From: Erythrobacter oryzae
Lineage (GTDB): Bacteria; Pseudomonadota; Alphaproteobacteria; Sphingomonadales; Sphingomonadaceae
DNA: 64,000 nt
Direction of reading: 5' to 3'
NCBI RefSeq assembly: GCF_030271515.1
Contig: NZ_JASCXI010000001.1
Coordinates: forward strand, 434,001 to 498,000
The position numbers and the translations under genes were made by a program. Below the pieces are notes generated by a model. The model saw only the letters and a list, made by a program, of their open reading frames with translations. It was not told where the DNA came from and ran no database searches. Below, piece by piece: positions 47,997 to 55,528 of the stretch. Numbering within the stretch: the stretch's first letter is position 1; each line of letters starts with the position of its first letter.

Positions 47997-49096
47997 GCGC
48001 AAGTCAGGTTTTCGCCGACCTGCCGACACTCGCTGCACACATTCGCGGCGTGTTGGCGGACAAGAAATTCGTCCTGCTCTATGCCTATAATGGGACTGGT
48101 AAGACTCGGCTTTCCATGGAGTTCAAGGACATCGGCAAGCAGGCAGGTGGCCGCGATACCCTCTATTACAATGCCTTCACCGAAGACCTGTTTTCGTGGG
48201 ACAATGACCTTGAAGGCGACACTGACCGCAAGCTGAAAATCAATTCCGCATCCCATTTTTTCGACGGCCTCGCGGAGCTGGAAATGGACAACCGCATCCG
48301 TCCGTTATTGCGGCGCTACGTCGATTTCGATTTCCGCATCGACACGGACGATTGGTTCGTCCGTTTTTTCCGTGACGACGATCCCGATCAGAACATCAAG
48401 GTTTCGCGCGGGGAGGAAAACATCTTTATCTGGTGTTTCTTCCTCGCCATCGTCCAATTGGCGATGGACGGAGCCGAAGCCTATCAGTGGGTCAAGTTCA
48501 TCTACATCGACGATCCGATATCCTCGCTCGACGAGCATAACGCCATTACCGTCGGCAACCACCTCGCCAGATTTCTGGAGCGGAAAGATCACGCGATCAG
48601 AACGGTGATTTCATCGCACCACTCGCTTTTCTACAATGTGATGTGGAATGAGATCAAACGGATCGACCGCAAGTTCGTGCCGTGCCTGCTTTCCAAGTCA
48701 CGGCAGACGGGCGAGTTCCAGTTGGCCTACACCGGCGACACGCCTTTCTTTCACCACCTGGCCCTGTTGCAAGATCTTCACCACGCGAAGGAAACCGGTC
48801 AGGTCTTCACGCACCATTTCCATTCGCTGCGCAGCCTGCTCGAAAAATCCTCGATTTTTCACGGCTACAAGGATTTTGCCACCTGCATTAAGCAGGAAGA
48901 GGATGACCCGGACAGCACGTTGTATGGCCGACTGGTCAACTTCCTGAGCCATGGAAATTACTCATTCTATGATCCGGTCGCGATGCTCCCTGAAAACCGG
49001 GAGCACTTCGAGAAAATACTTGCAGATTTTCTGGCATTTTACCCCTTCAATTCCGCACTTCTCCCCCAAGCGCCCGCCCAGGCAGAGGCCCAATGA
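47993..49096 (+). CDS. PrrC-like ATPase with predicted anticodon-nuclease centre
   Basis: 367 aa, close to the size of EcoPrrC (396). An ABC-type ATPase: Walker A YNGTGKT (K37), signature-like VSRGEEN, Walker B YIDDPISSLD (D173, D174) and a switch His in ISSHHS. The C-terminal third has R280-x3-E284 (LRSLLE) and H320 (NFLSHGNY), matching the R320-x3-E324...H356 triad of PrrC. Known PrrC is held inactive by a type Ic restriction complex and cleaves tRNA-Lys when a phage blocks it. Here the gene overlaps hsdS and hsdM by 4 bp each. The activity is inferred. Confidence 0.75.
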   Translation: MSASQVFADLPTLAAHIRGVLADKKFVLLYAYNGTGKTRLSMEFKDIGKQAGGRDTLYYNAFTEDLFSWDNDLEGDTDRKLKINSASHFFDGLAELEMDNRIRPLLRRYVDFDFRIDTDDWFVRFFRDDDPDQNIKVSRGEENIFIWCFFLAIVQLAMDGAEAYQWVKFIYIDDPISSLDEHNAITVGNHLARFLERKDHAIRTVISSHHSLFYNVMWNEIKRIDRKFVPCLLSKSRQTGEFQLAYTGDTPFFHHLALLQDLHHAKETGQVFTHHFHSLRSLLEKSSIFHGYKDFATCIKQEEDDPDSTLYGRLVNFLSHGNYSFYDPVAMLPENREHFEKILADFLAFYPFNSALLPQAPAQAEAQ

Positions 49097-50700
49097 CCGA
49101 CCACGACCAAAAGCAACTAGGCAAGACCCTATGGGCCATCGCCGACACTTTGCGCGGCGCAATGAACGCGGACGACTTCCGCGATTACATGCTGGCATTC
49201 CTGTTTCTGCGCTATCTGTCGGACAACTACGAAGCGGCTGCCGCCAAGGAGTTGGGGTCGGACTATCCCAAGCTGAAGCTTGAGGACAAGCGTGCGCCGT
49301 TGTCAGTCTGGTACGCGGAAAATCCCGAGGACACCGGAGCCTTTGAAAAGCAGATGCGCCGCAAGGTGCACTACGTTATCCGCCCGGAATATCTTTGGAC
49401 CAGCATCGCGGAGCTGGCGCGCAAGCAGGACGTTGAGCTGCTCGACACCCTTCAGAAGGGCCTAGAGTATATCGAGACAGAATCGTTCGCCAGCACGTTC
49501 CGCGGCCTGTTTTCGGAAATCAATCTGGCGTCTGACAAGCTCGGCAAAGTCTATGCCGAGCGCAATGCCACCCTTTGCAAGATCATCTCCGAGATCGCCA
49601 AGGGATTGAGGGAGTTCTCAACCGACAGCGATACGCTTGGCGATGCCTATGAATATTTGATCGGCCAGTTTGCCGCAGGGTCCGGCAAGAAGGCGGGGGA
49701 ATTCTACACCCCGCAGTTCGTGTCTGACATCCTCTCGCAGATCGTCACTCTAGACGGGCAGGAGCCAGCCACCGGCCCACGCATCCACATGGACAGCCTG
49801 ATGGATTTCGCCTGCGGCTCCGGGTCGCTGTTGCTCAACGTGCGTCACCGCATGGGTACGCACGGGATCGGCAAGATTTTCGGGCAGGAAAAGAACATTA
49901 CCACCTACAACCTGGCACGCATGAACATGCTGCTGCACGGGGTGAAGGATACCGAGTTCGAGATATTTCACGGCGACACGCTGACCAACGACTGGGACAT
50001 TCTGCGCGAAACGAACCCGGCCAAAATGCCGCGTTTTGACGCCGTGGTCGCCAACCCGCCGTTCAGCTATCGCTGGGAGCCTACGGACGCGCTGGGTGAG
50101 GACGTGCGTTTCAAGAACCACGGCCTTGCGCCAAAGTCCGCCGCCGACTTCGCTTTTCTGTTGCATGGCTTCCACTACCTCAAGGACGATGGGGTGATGG
50201 CCATCATCCTGCCGCACGGTGTGCTGTTCCGAGGCGGTAAGGAAGCTGAAATCCGCAGGAAACTGCTCAAGGACGGCCATATCGACACCGTCATCGGCCT
50301 GCCCGCCAACCTGTTCTATTCCACCGGCATCCCTGTGTGCATCCTGGTGCTGAAGAAGTGCAAGAAGCCTGATGACGTGCTGTTCATCAACGCGGCGGAG
50401 CATTTCGAGAAGGGCAAACGGCAGAACAATCTGACCGACGAGCATATCGAGAAAATTGTCTCGACCTATCAATTCCGCACAGAGGAAACGCGGTATTCCC
50501 GCTGCGTGCCGATGGAAGAGATTGAAGGGAACGATTTCAATCTCAACATTTCCCGCTACATAAGCACGGCGACAGCGGATGAGGAAATCGACTTGGGCGC
50601 GGTCCATGACAGGCTGACAAAGGCGGAGAGAAAAATTGCCTCAGCCACCAGCGATCACAACGTATTCCTTAAAGAATTGGGGTTGCCCTTGTTGCCCTAA
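49093..50700 (+). CDS. hsdM: type I restriction enzyme M subunit (adenine methyltransferase)
   Basis: 535 aa. The N-terminal helical domain (LWAIADTLRGAMNADDFRDYMLAFLFLRYLSDNYE) holds HsdS; the methylase domain has the SAM-binding DFACGSGSLLL and catalytic NPPF (N321-F324). It methylates an adenine in each half of the HsdS site and protects the host. Very close to the EcoR124-type (Ic) group. Last gene of the operon; a weak ATCCA/TGGAT hairpin with a T-run follows. Confidence 0.95.
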   Translation: MTDHDQKQLGKTLWAIADTLRGAMNADDFRDYMLAFLFLRYLSDNYEAAAAKELGSDYPKLKLEDKRAPLSVWYAENPEDTGAFEKQMRRKVHYVIRPEYLWTSIAELARKQDVELLDTLQKGLEYIETESFASTFRGLFSEINLASDKLGKVYAERNATLCKIISEIAKGLREFSTDSDTLGDAYEYLIGQFAAGSGKKAGEFYTPQFVSDILSQIVTLDGQEPATGPRIHMDSLMDFACGSGSLLLNVRHRMGTHGIGKIFGQEKNITTYNLARMNMLLHGVKDTEFEIFHGDTLTNDWDILRETNPAKMPRFDAVVANPPFSYRWEPTDALGEDVRFKNHGLAPKSAADFAFLLHGFHYLKDDGVMAIILPHGVLFRGGKEAEIRRKLLKDGHIDTVIGLPANLFYSTGIPVCILVLKKCKKPDDVLFINAAEHFEKGKRQNNLTDEHIEKIVSTYQFRTEETRYSRCVPMEEIEGNDFNLNISRYISTATADEEIDLGAVHDRLTKAERKIASATSDHNVFLKELGLPLLP

Positions 50701-51269
50701 ACGAATCCAATTTATCTGGATCGGCGCTTTTTTTGCCGGCCGTTTCGATAAAGTGCGTTAATTCTGAATTTGCTCGTCTGATGCGCTACCCTGCCGGGCA
50801 ACCTGCTCTATCCGCTGGCGCGGACCGGGCCTGTAGTCCCGGCCCATCCGGGTGACGATCAGGAGCGGGTGCAAGCGGAGCGGGAGGTTCTGGCGGACGC
50901 GCTCTGTCCCGCATGGCCCTCGGCCATGCTCCTGAGGGCGCGGTGTTCCTGAGCTGACCCGCAGGCGCTCTTGCCTCTCTCATTGCCGGACGCCCGCTGG
51001 CCCACTTGGCCCGCGCGCAGGGCGTCCGGCGGCTTCGCGCCGTGCAAGGGCGCCGTTGTTGGTGGGATCGTGTTCGATCCCTATAGGGGAACGCCAAGGG
51101 CTTTGCCCTCTCGTTCCCAAACCCCAATCGTCACCCCCGTGTGGCGGGCTTTGCCCGCTGGCCCGCACCAGGGCATCGATTGAGGTTTTCCCTCCCCCTC
51201 CCATCCTCGCCGGAAGGCAGAGCCGCATGCCGCGTGACGGATGCGGCTTTGCCGGATGGAGAATTGGCC
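50701..51269. other. non-coding stretch with a cluster of strong hairpins
   Basis: No credible gene in 569 bp. At least seven inverted repeats: CCGGG/CCCGG (50825-50842); GCATGGCC/GGCCATGC (50911-50929); an 11-bp perfect pair GCCGGACGCCC/GGGCGTCCGGC (50985-50995 with 51020-51030); GGGATCG/CGATCCC (51064-51081); GGGAACG/CGTTCCC holding AGGGC/GCCCT (51087-51118); GCGGGC/GCCCGC (51144-51158); and AGCCGCAT/ATGCGGCT (51221-51248). It may hold an origin, a packed RNA, or nested repeat insertions. Confidence 0.7.
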
Positions 51270-51458
51270 ATGGGTGATCTGATCTTGAATTACCGTGCAT
51301 GCGGGGCCGAGTGCCGGGAGGACTGGCTGCGCATGCTGGCGCATGACAATGGCTTGCCGCTGGTGGCGGTGCAGCAGCTGGCGGACGAGCTGGGCGAGCG
51401 CGAGGATTTTGGCGAGCTGGTCCGCCTGTGCGAGTGCGGCGGGAGCACCGTGTCATGA
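51270..51458 (+). CDS. hypothetical protein, 62 aa, element-associated
   Basis: Small acidic helical protein with five cysteines; CGAEC and CECGG are two of the clusters. The start (ATG 51270) follows GGATGGAGAA. It overlaps the DUF3768 gene by four bases. Tiny frames of this kind sit next to DUF3768 genes on sphingomonad mobile elements; function unknown. Confidence 0.6.
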   Translation: MGDLILNYRACGAECREDWLRMLAHDNGLPLVAVQQLADELGEREDFGELVRLCECGGSTVS

Positions 51459-51838
51459 CCGGCGCAGTGCTGACGCGGGCCGAACGGATTGCGCGGCTCA
51501 ATGATCTGGCGCGCCGCGCCATGGGCATTGCTGGTGTCGTGGTGGCAACCGAGGGCATTCGTGCTTTGTCCGAGGCCGACCAGTCGCAGTTGCGCGAGTT
51601 GGTCGAGACCTTCGATGCCTTCACGTCGGACAATGATCCCTATGGCGAGCGCGATTTCGGGGCGATCTTTCAGGGGGTGGACGGTGTCTGGTCGACCTCG
51701 CGGCCCCTTGATGTTGCTGTCACCGCGTTCTGGAAGATCGATGCCTATGACCGCGCGTTGCGCTTTGGCAGCGAGGACCCCGCCGATCCCGCCGTGACCC
51801 GGCGGGTGCTGACCATCATGTTGGCGAGCGAGTATTGA
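51455..51838 (+). CDS. DUF3768 domain protein
   Basis: 127 aa. It has the DUF3768 pattern: RIARLNDLARRAM near the N-terminus, NDPYGERDFGAI in the middle, WKIDAYD and VTRRVLTIMLASEY at the end. The family is common on alphaproteobacterial plasmids and integrative elements, with no assigned function. Translation coupled to the gene upstream (ATGA). Confidence 0.82.
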   Translation: MTGAVLTRAERIARLNDLARRAMGIAGVVVATEGIRALSEADQSQLRELVETFDAFTSDNDPYGERDFGAIFQGVDGVWSTSRPLDVAVTAFWKIDAYDRALRFGSEDPADPAVTRRVLTIMLASEY

Positions 51839-51839
51839 T

Positions 51840-52247
51840 ATGGCGGCCCGCTCCCACACGGTGGAACCGTCACGCCTTGCTTTCGGCGCGTGGTGCCACG
51901 CCAGCGAAAAGCAAATCGGCGAAGGCGATATCCGCGCCAGCTACAGTGCTGACCACATCGGCATGGGTCAGCCCATCCGCAAGCCGTTCCGACATGGCGG
52001 AGAGCTTTGGGTCTGTGTTGGCGCAGGTCCTGCGGGAGCTGAGGCCTACCGGCTCGTCCATCCATCGCTGTATGGCGGCGTGGCGCGCAACTATCATGAT
52101 CGGTGCCGCGATGGCGATCGTGCGCGCGGTGATCAGGCGGGCTTCTATGACGGCATTATCGTGCGTTATGCCGGACGGGAACTTGTGATGGCCGGTCCGC
52201 CCGTTACCTTCGTGGCGGGCGAGGAGGCGCAGCTGTCGCTGTTCTGA
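51840..52247 (+). CDS. hypothetical protein, 135 aa, element-associated
   Basis: Not recognised. A soluble protein with a central Gly/aromatic-rich part (GELWVCVGAGPAGAEAYRLV; GGVARNYHDRC) and a C-terminal beta segment (VTFVAGEEAQLSLF). It starts two bases after the DUF3768 stop, so the three small genes form one unit. They resemble the conserved accessory genes of sphingomonad mobile elements. Confidence 0.65.
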   Translation: MAARSHTVEPSRLAFGAWCHASEKQIGEGDIRASYSADHIGMGQPIRKPFRHGGELWVCVGAGPAGAEAYRLVHPSLYGGVARNYHDRCRDGDRARGDQAGFYDGIIVRYAGRELVMAGPPVTFVAGEEAQLSLF

Positions 52248-52268
52248 AGCTGCGGTATTGTTGCCGGG

Positions 52269-52784
52269 CTAACCCTTCGCGGCGCTGGCTTCGAGCGATG
52301 CGGCAATGTCGAGAATCGAGCGCGCGAGAACCATCGGATCGTCTTTCGATGGCAAGAACCCGCGCCGCTTCCAGAATTGCGCGGCCTCCTCATCGACCGC
52401 GTTGACGATCAGCGCCCGGCCACCGATCAGCGCTGCGCCTTCGACGCAGCGCTGCAAAGCATGTTTGAGCAGGCCGGTGCCGATGCCTTTGCCCCGCCAT
52501 TGCGCATCGGTCGCCAGTTGGCCAAGCAGCAGGCAGGGCAGAGGATCTGGCGATTGACCGGTGCGGATCGCACGCGGCAGGCTGACGGGGACAACGGCGG
52601 TTGGCGCGAGGCCATAGAAGCCGATCACCTTCCCCGCGTCATGGACCACCATGACCGCGGTGAAACCCTTCTTCTGGTTCGAGAGCGCACGGGTGCGCAG
52701 CCAGTTGTCGAGCGACGGCTTCTCGCACGAGAATGACGCAAGATCATGCGCTTCGCTGAGCGGCTCGGGTGCGGAAATTGGCAC
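52269..52784 (-). CDS. GNAT acetyltransferase toxin (TacT/AtaT-like)
   Basis: 171 aa GNAT fold: acetyl-CoA loop LATDAQWRGKGIGTGLL, and the toxin-type ending VDEEAAQFWKRRGF with the catalytic-region Tyr replaced by Trp-Lys. Such toxins acetylate the amino acid on charged tRNAs and stop translation. It lies 9 bp downstream of a DUF1778-like antitoxin gene, the normal TacAT order. The start is GTG 52784. Opposite strand to the small genes on its left. Confidence 0.87.
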   Translation of the reverse strand: MPISAPEPLSEAHDLASFSCEKPSLDNWLRTRALSNQKKGFTAVMVVHDAGKVIGFYGLAPTAVVPVSLPRAIRTGQSPDPLPCLLLGQLATDAQWRGKGIGTGLLKHALQRCVEGAALIGGRALIVNAVDEEAAQFWKRRGFLPSKDDPMVLARSILDIAASLEASAAKG

Positions 52785-52793
52785 GGCGGCGGC

Positions 52794-53090
52794 CTATTCG
52801 GCAGCAGGCTTTGATTCCCAGGGAGCAGGCCGCTTCAGCAACTCGACCATTTCCGGCACGGGCTTGGCTGGACGGTCGAGCATGTCGACGAAGGCGGCGA
52901 AACCTTCGGGCGACAAGCGAATGAGCGTGTTCTCCATGATCACCTCTTCTGCCGTCCGCACCGCCGCATCGCGCATGAATTCCGTGCGTGACCGCCCGCG
53001 CAGGCTCGCCGCGCGGTCGATGATCGCAATGTCGGCATCGGCAAGCCGCATCGAAAGCGGATGATCCTTGCGCTGTGTCGCGTGAGCCAT
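52794..53090 (-). CDS. DUF1778-type antitoxin (TacA-like)
   Basis: 98 aa. N-terminal ribbon-helix-helix DNA-binding part (HPLSMRLADADIAIIDRAASLRGRSRTEFMRDAAV) and a C-terminal tail that would wrap the toxin (FAAFVDMLDRP). ATG 53090 is chosen over a frame start at 53177, which would cover the operator. It represses its own promoter, probably at the palindrome 53123-53141. Confidence 0.87.
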   Translation of the reverse strand: MAHATQRKDHPLSMRLADADIAIIDRAASLRGRSRTEFMRDAAVRTAEEVIMENTLIRLSPEGFAAFVDMLDRPAKPVPEMVELLKRPAPWESKPAAE

Positions 53091-53122
53091 GGTCAATCTC
53101 CTTGAAGCTGATTTAGCGCAAT

Positions 53123-53141
53123 GTATCGCATTTTGCAATAC
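53123..53141 (-). promoter_or_regulatory. operator palindrome of the toxin-antitoxin pair
   Basis: The 19-bp near-palindrome GTATTGCAAAATGCGATAC (minus strand) lies 33 bp upstream of the antitoxin ATG. It overlaps a possible -35 TTGCAA, 17-bp spacer and TAAATC -10. RHH antitoxins usually bind such sites with their toxin. Confidence 0.6.
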
Positions 53142-53364
53142 GGAGTTGATGCTTATAGCAGGGCTGAGAGGCGGCAATGCCCCACCCTTCCCTTCGGTGT
53201 GGCGGCTTCGTTTTGAGCACCCGGACTGGCCGCACGCGGGCGAGGGTCAATGTCCGGCCCGCGCCGGTTCCTTGCAGTCACCCGTGTTGGACATGACCCC
53301 GCGCCCTTTGCTGCGCGGCCTTTCTGTCTGGTGCAACGAGCCACCAACACGAAAGGAACATCTC

Positions 53365-53607
53365 ATGGCCCGCACGTCCCAAGCCCCCGCACCCGCCACC
53401 GCGCCCGAGCCCAAGGCCCCTGATTTAATCGCCTGGCATGTCAGCAATCGCGGCGACAAAGCCTTCTGGACCAAGGTCGGAGCCGCATGGTTTCACCGCG
53501 ACCACAAGGGCCTGTCGCTCCAGCTCGAGGTCGTGCCGATCAATGGCCGGATCGTGCTGCGGACGCCGCTCGATGATGAGACCAAGGAAGTGCAGCCGGG
53601 CGCTTAG
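53365..53607 (+). CDS. hypothetical protein, 80 aa, element-associated
   Basis: Ala/Pro-rich head of about 18 residues, then a compact beta-rich unit (IAWHVSNRGDKAFWTKVGAAWFHRDHKGL; VVPINGRIVLRTP). Small proteins with this ending are common on sphingomonad plasmids and integrative elements. Start ATG 53365 with GAAAGGAAC upstream. A 9-bp GC hairpin spans its stop codon (53595-53615) without a T-run. Confidence 0.65.
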   Translation: MARTSQAPAPATAPEPKAPDLIAWHVSNRGDKAFWTKVGAAWFHRDHKGLSLQLEVVPINGRIVLRTPLDDETKEVQPGA

Positions 53608-53663
53608 CGCCCGGCGATGCCGCGTAACCGCGGCGAACGACTCATCCAGAACAGCATTCGAGA

Positions 53664-54746
53664 TCAATTCACGAGCTTGAGACTACCGCGTCTTGTCGAT
53701 TGGATGGCCTTGCTGTCCGAAGGAATGCCAACAGTGACCAGCCCCCAGACCAACTTCTGCAACTCGTCATAGGGAATTCCAATTTCATCCGAGACGGATT
53801 GCAAGGTTTGACCACTAGCCCTCAGGGATTCCGTGATTTTCTGCCATACCTTTGAGGTCTCGTGGGGATAATCATTGGGTTCGGACGTGCGGTAGCCTCG
53901 TTGGCTGATTTCAATACAAATCGACCTGTAGGTCCATTCGCTAATCATCCCGGTATCTTTAAGGCGCCGGGTAAGAGCGCCTGGTGAAACCATCCACCGT
54001 TCTTTCAGCCGCAGCACGGCATCAAGCGACTCGATGCTAAATCCAATCGCCTTGATGGTGTCGGACGGCATCAGAAATGCCGACGCAAACTGATCAGCCT
54101 CTTTCTCAGCCACAGGACCGGATGGTGCCCCATGCCGGTGGAGGACAAGATGCCCCAACTCATGGGCGATATCGAACCTGCGATGGGCCGATGATTTGAG
54201 GCGGTTGCTGAAAATAAAAGGGGTGTTGCCATTCCAAACCGAAAAAGCATCGACCTCTTTGGCGTTCTCGAAAAGCGAATAGACCCGGACTCCGTTAGCC
54301 TCGACCAAATGGATCATATTGCTGATCGACAACTTGCCGATCCCCCACTCGTCCCGAACGATACGAGCGGCGTTGCTTGGGGACTCACCGTGAAGGTTCG
54401 GCACATTGGGTAAGGGAAGCGAAAAGCGCTGGTCGATCCACTTGTTGATCTCATAAGCAAAAGAGCCTGCCGCCAACGCGGCATGCTTTTGGCTAGCGGT
54501 CATACGCTTCAACGATCTAAAGCTAACACCGTGCTCGTCCAGCTCCTCCAGAGACTCCCCATAGAAGAAAGATGCTGGAAACCCGAGTGCCTGTGCAAGT
54601 AGCTGTTCAGTCGCCTCACTCGGCGTATATTCGCCATTCTCGAAAGCATTAAGGGCGCGGGTAGTGATACCTGCCTTTTGCGCTAATGCTACTTTCGTGA
54701 GTCCTACTCGGCGACGCGCAAGCGCCAGTTTTTCTCCATTGAACAT
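53664..54746 (-). CDS. XRE-ImmA/IrrE fusion metalloprotease
   Basis: 360 aa. An N-terminal XRE HTH (LARRRVGLTKVALAQKAGITTRALNAFENG, residues 8-37), then an ImmA/IrrE zinc protease with HELGH (H195, E196, H199) and the third-ligand region EKEADQFASAFLMPS, then a C-terminal helical part of about 110 residues that may be a second HTH-like sensor (QTLQSVSDEIGIPYDEL). Such proteins cleave a repressor or antitoxin when triggered, and serve in element induction or phage defence. It follows an unknown 251-aa gene by 8 bp. Confidence 0.88.
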   Translation of the reverse strand: MFNGEKLALARRRVGLTKVALAQKAGITTRALNAFENGEYTPSEATEQLLAQALGFPASFFYGESLEELDEHGVSFRSLKRMTASQKHAALAAGSFAYEINKWIDQRFSLPLPNVPNLHGESPSNAARIVRDEWGIGKLSISNMIHLVEANGVRVYSLFENAKEVDAFSVWNGNTPFIFSNRLKSSAHRRFDIAHELGHLVLHRHGAPSGPVAEKEADQFASAFLMPSDTIKAIGFSIESLDAVLRLKERWMVSPGALTRRLKDTGMISEWTYRSICIEISQRGYRTSEPNDYPHETSKVWQKITESLRASGQTLQSVSDEIGIPYDELQKLVWGLVTVGIPSDSKAIQSTRRGSLKLVN

Positions 54747-54754
54747 AGGTAAAC

Positions 54755-55510
54755 CTATGCGATGCGCTGAACGGGGATATCGAATTCGCCTGTAAAGCCA
54801 TCGCGCGGACCACGAGTGCCAACGATTGGGCTGTCGTCCAGATCAATGACCGGGAGGATGTTCCTCTCGCTCCACGACGTGATCTTGCCTCGTTGAATTT
54901 CCGACGGAGACGAAAGCTCCGAAAAAATTCGCCGTCCCTCAATATTCAGCAGGAACCAGAAGGCAGTGTAGCCACCGACGCCTCCTGCAACTGCGGCATC
55001 TTCGGGTACAGCTTCAGGCCAGAGTTCACCTTGACGTTTGACTGCAATTTCAGTCCGCTGACCCTTCGGCGTTTTCGTGGTCGGAGTCCGACCAATCAGC
55101 TTTCCCGACGCCTCATCGCCAGTGGCGCAAACGATGTAAATCTTGAGCGCGTCGTTGATCGTCATGGAGAAATTGCCGGGATCGGCGAACCGCCAGCCCG
55201 CAGGAATATACTGACTACGAAGCCCGTGAACGCAGGCTGCCCAAGCCGAGGTTCCGGGAAAAGTCGGAGGATGGAGTGGTGAACAACCCACTCGCGCCCT
55301 GTACCCAGCTCGGGAAACCGACTGCATCCCTTCGAGGTCCAGCCCGAGTTCACGGAGGCGCTGAGAAACCTCCCATTCCTTTGCCCTGAGAACTAGCACC
55401 TTCGACCTCACTTCCGGTTTTCGATCCTCATATGTGGAAGAAAAACCGGAAGCTGTCAAGCGCTCTCTAACTTCGATCAAGCCAAGCAGCCGACGAAGCA
55501 AAAGCGGCAT
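54755..55510 (-). CDS. unrecognised 251-aa protein coupled to the ImmA-type protease
   Basis: Not recognised. A helical, basic head (about residues 1-60; LLRRLLGLIEVRERLTASGF) is followed by a mixed region with a Cys/His-containing patch (CSPLHPPTFPGTSAWAACVHGL) and a beta-rich tail ending DIPVQRIA. No membrane segment. The gene sits between the integrase (18 bp) and the HTH-ImmA gene (8 bp), all on one strand, with AGGAT just before its ATG. It may be the substrate or effector of the protease; this is inference. Confidence 0.65.
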   Translation of the reverse strand: MPLLLRRLLGLIEVRERLTASGFSSTYEDRKPEVRSKVLVLRAKEWEVSQRLRELGLDLEGMQSVSRAGYRARVGCSPLHPPTFPGTSAWAACVHGLRSQYIPAGWRFADPGNFSMTINDALKIYIVCATGDEASGKLIGRTPTTKTPKGQRTEIAVKRQGELWPEAVPEDAAVAGGVGGYTAFWFLLNIEGRRIFSELSSPSEIQRGKITSWSERNILPVIDLDDSPIVGTRGPRDGFTGEFDIPVQRIA

Positions 55511-55528
55511 ATCCTATTGGAGGCGGCA

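Noticed and set aside
50703-50735. Terminator after hsdM
   Set aside because: ATCCA/TGGAT is only five pairs and the T-run is separated from it by GC-rich bases; too weak to call.
53595-53615. GC hairpin at the stop of the 80-aa gene as a terminator
   Set aside because: A perfect 9-bp stem, but no T-run follows; a second GCCGCG/CGCGGC hairpin comes next. Could act with Rho only.
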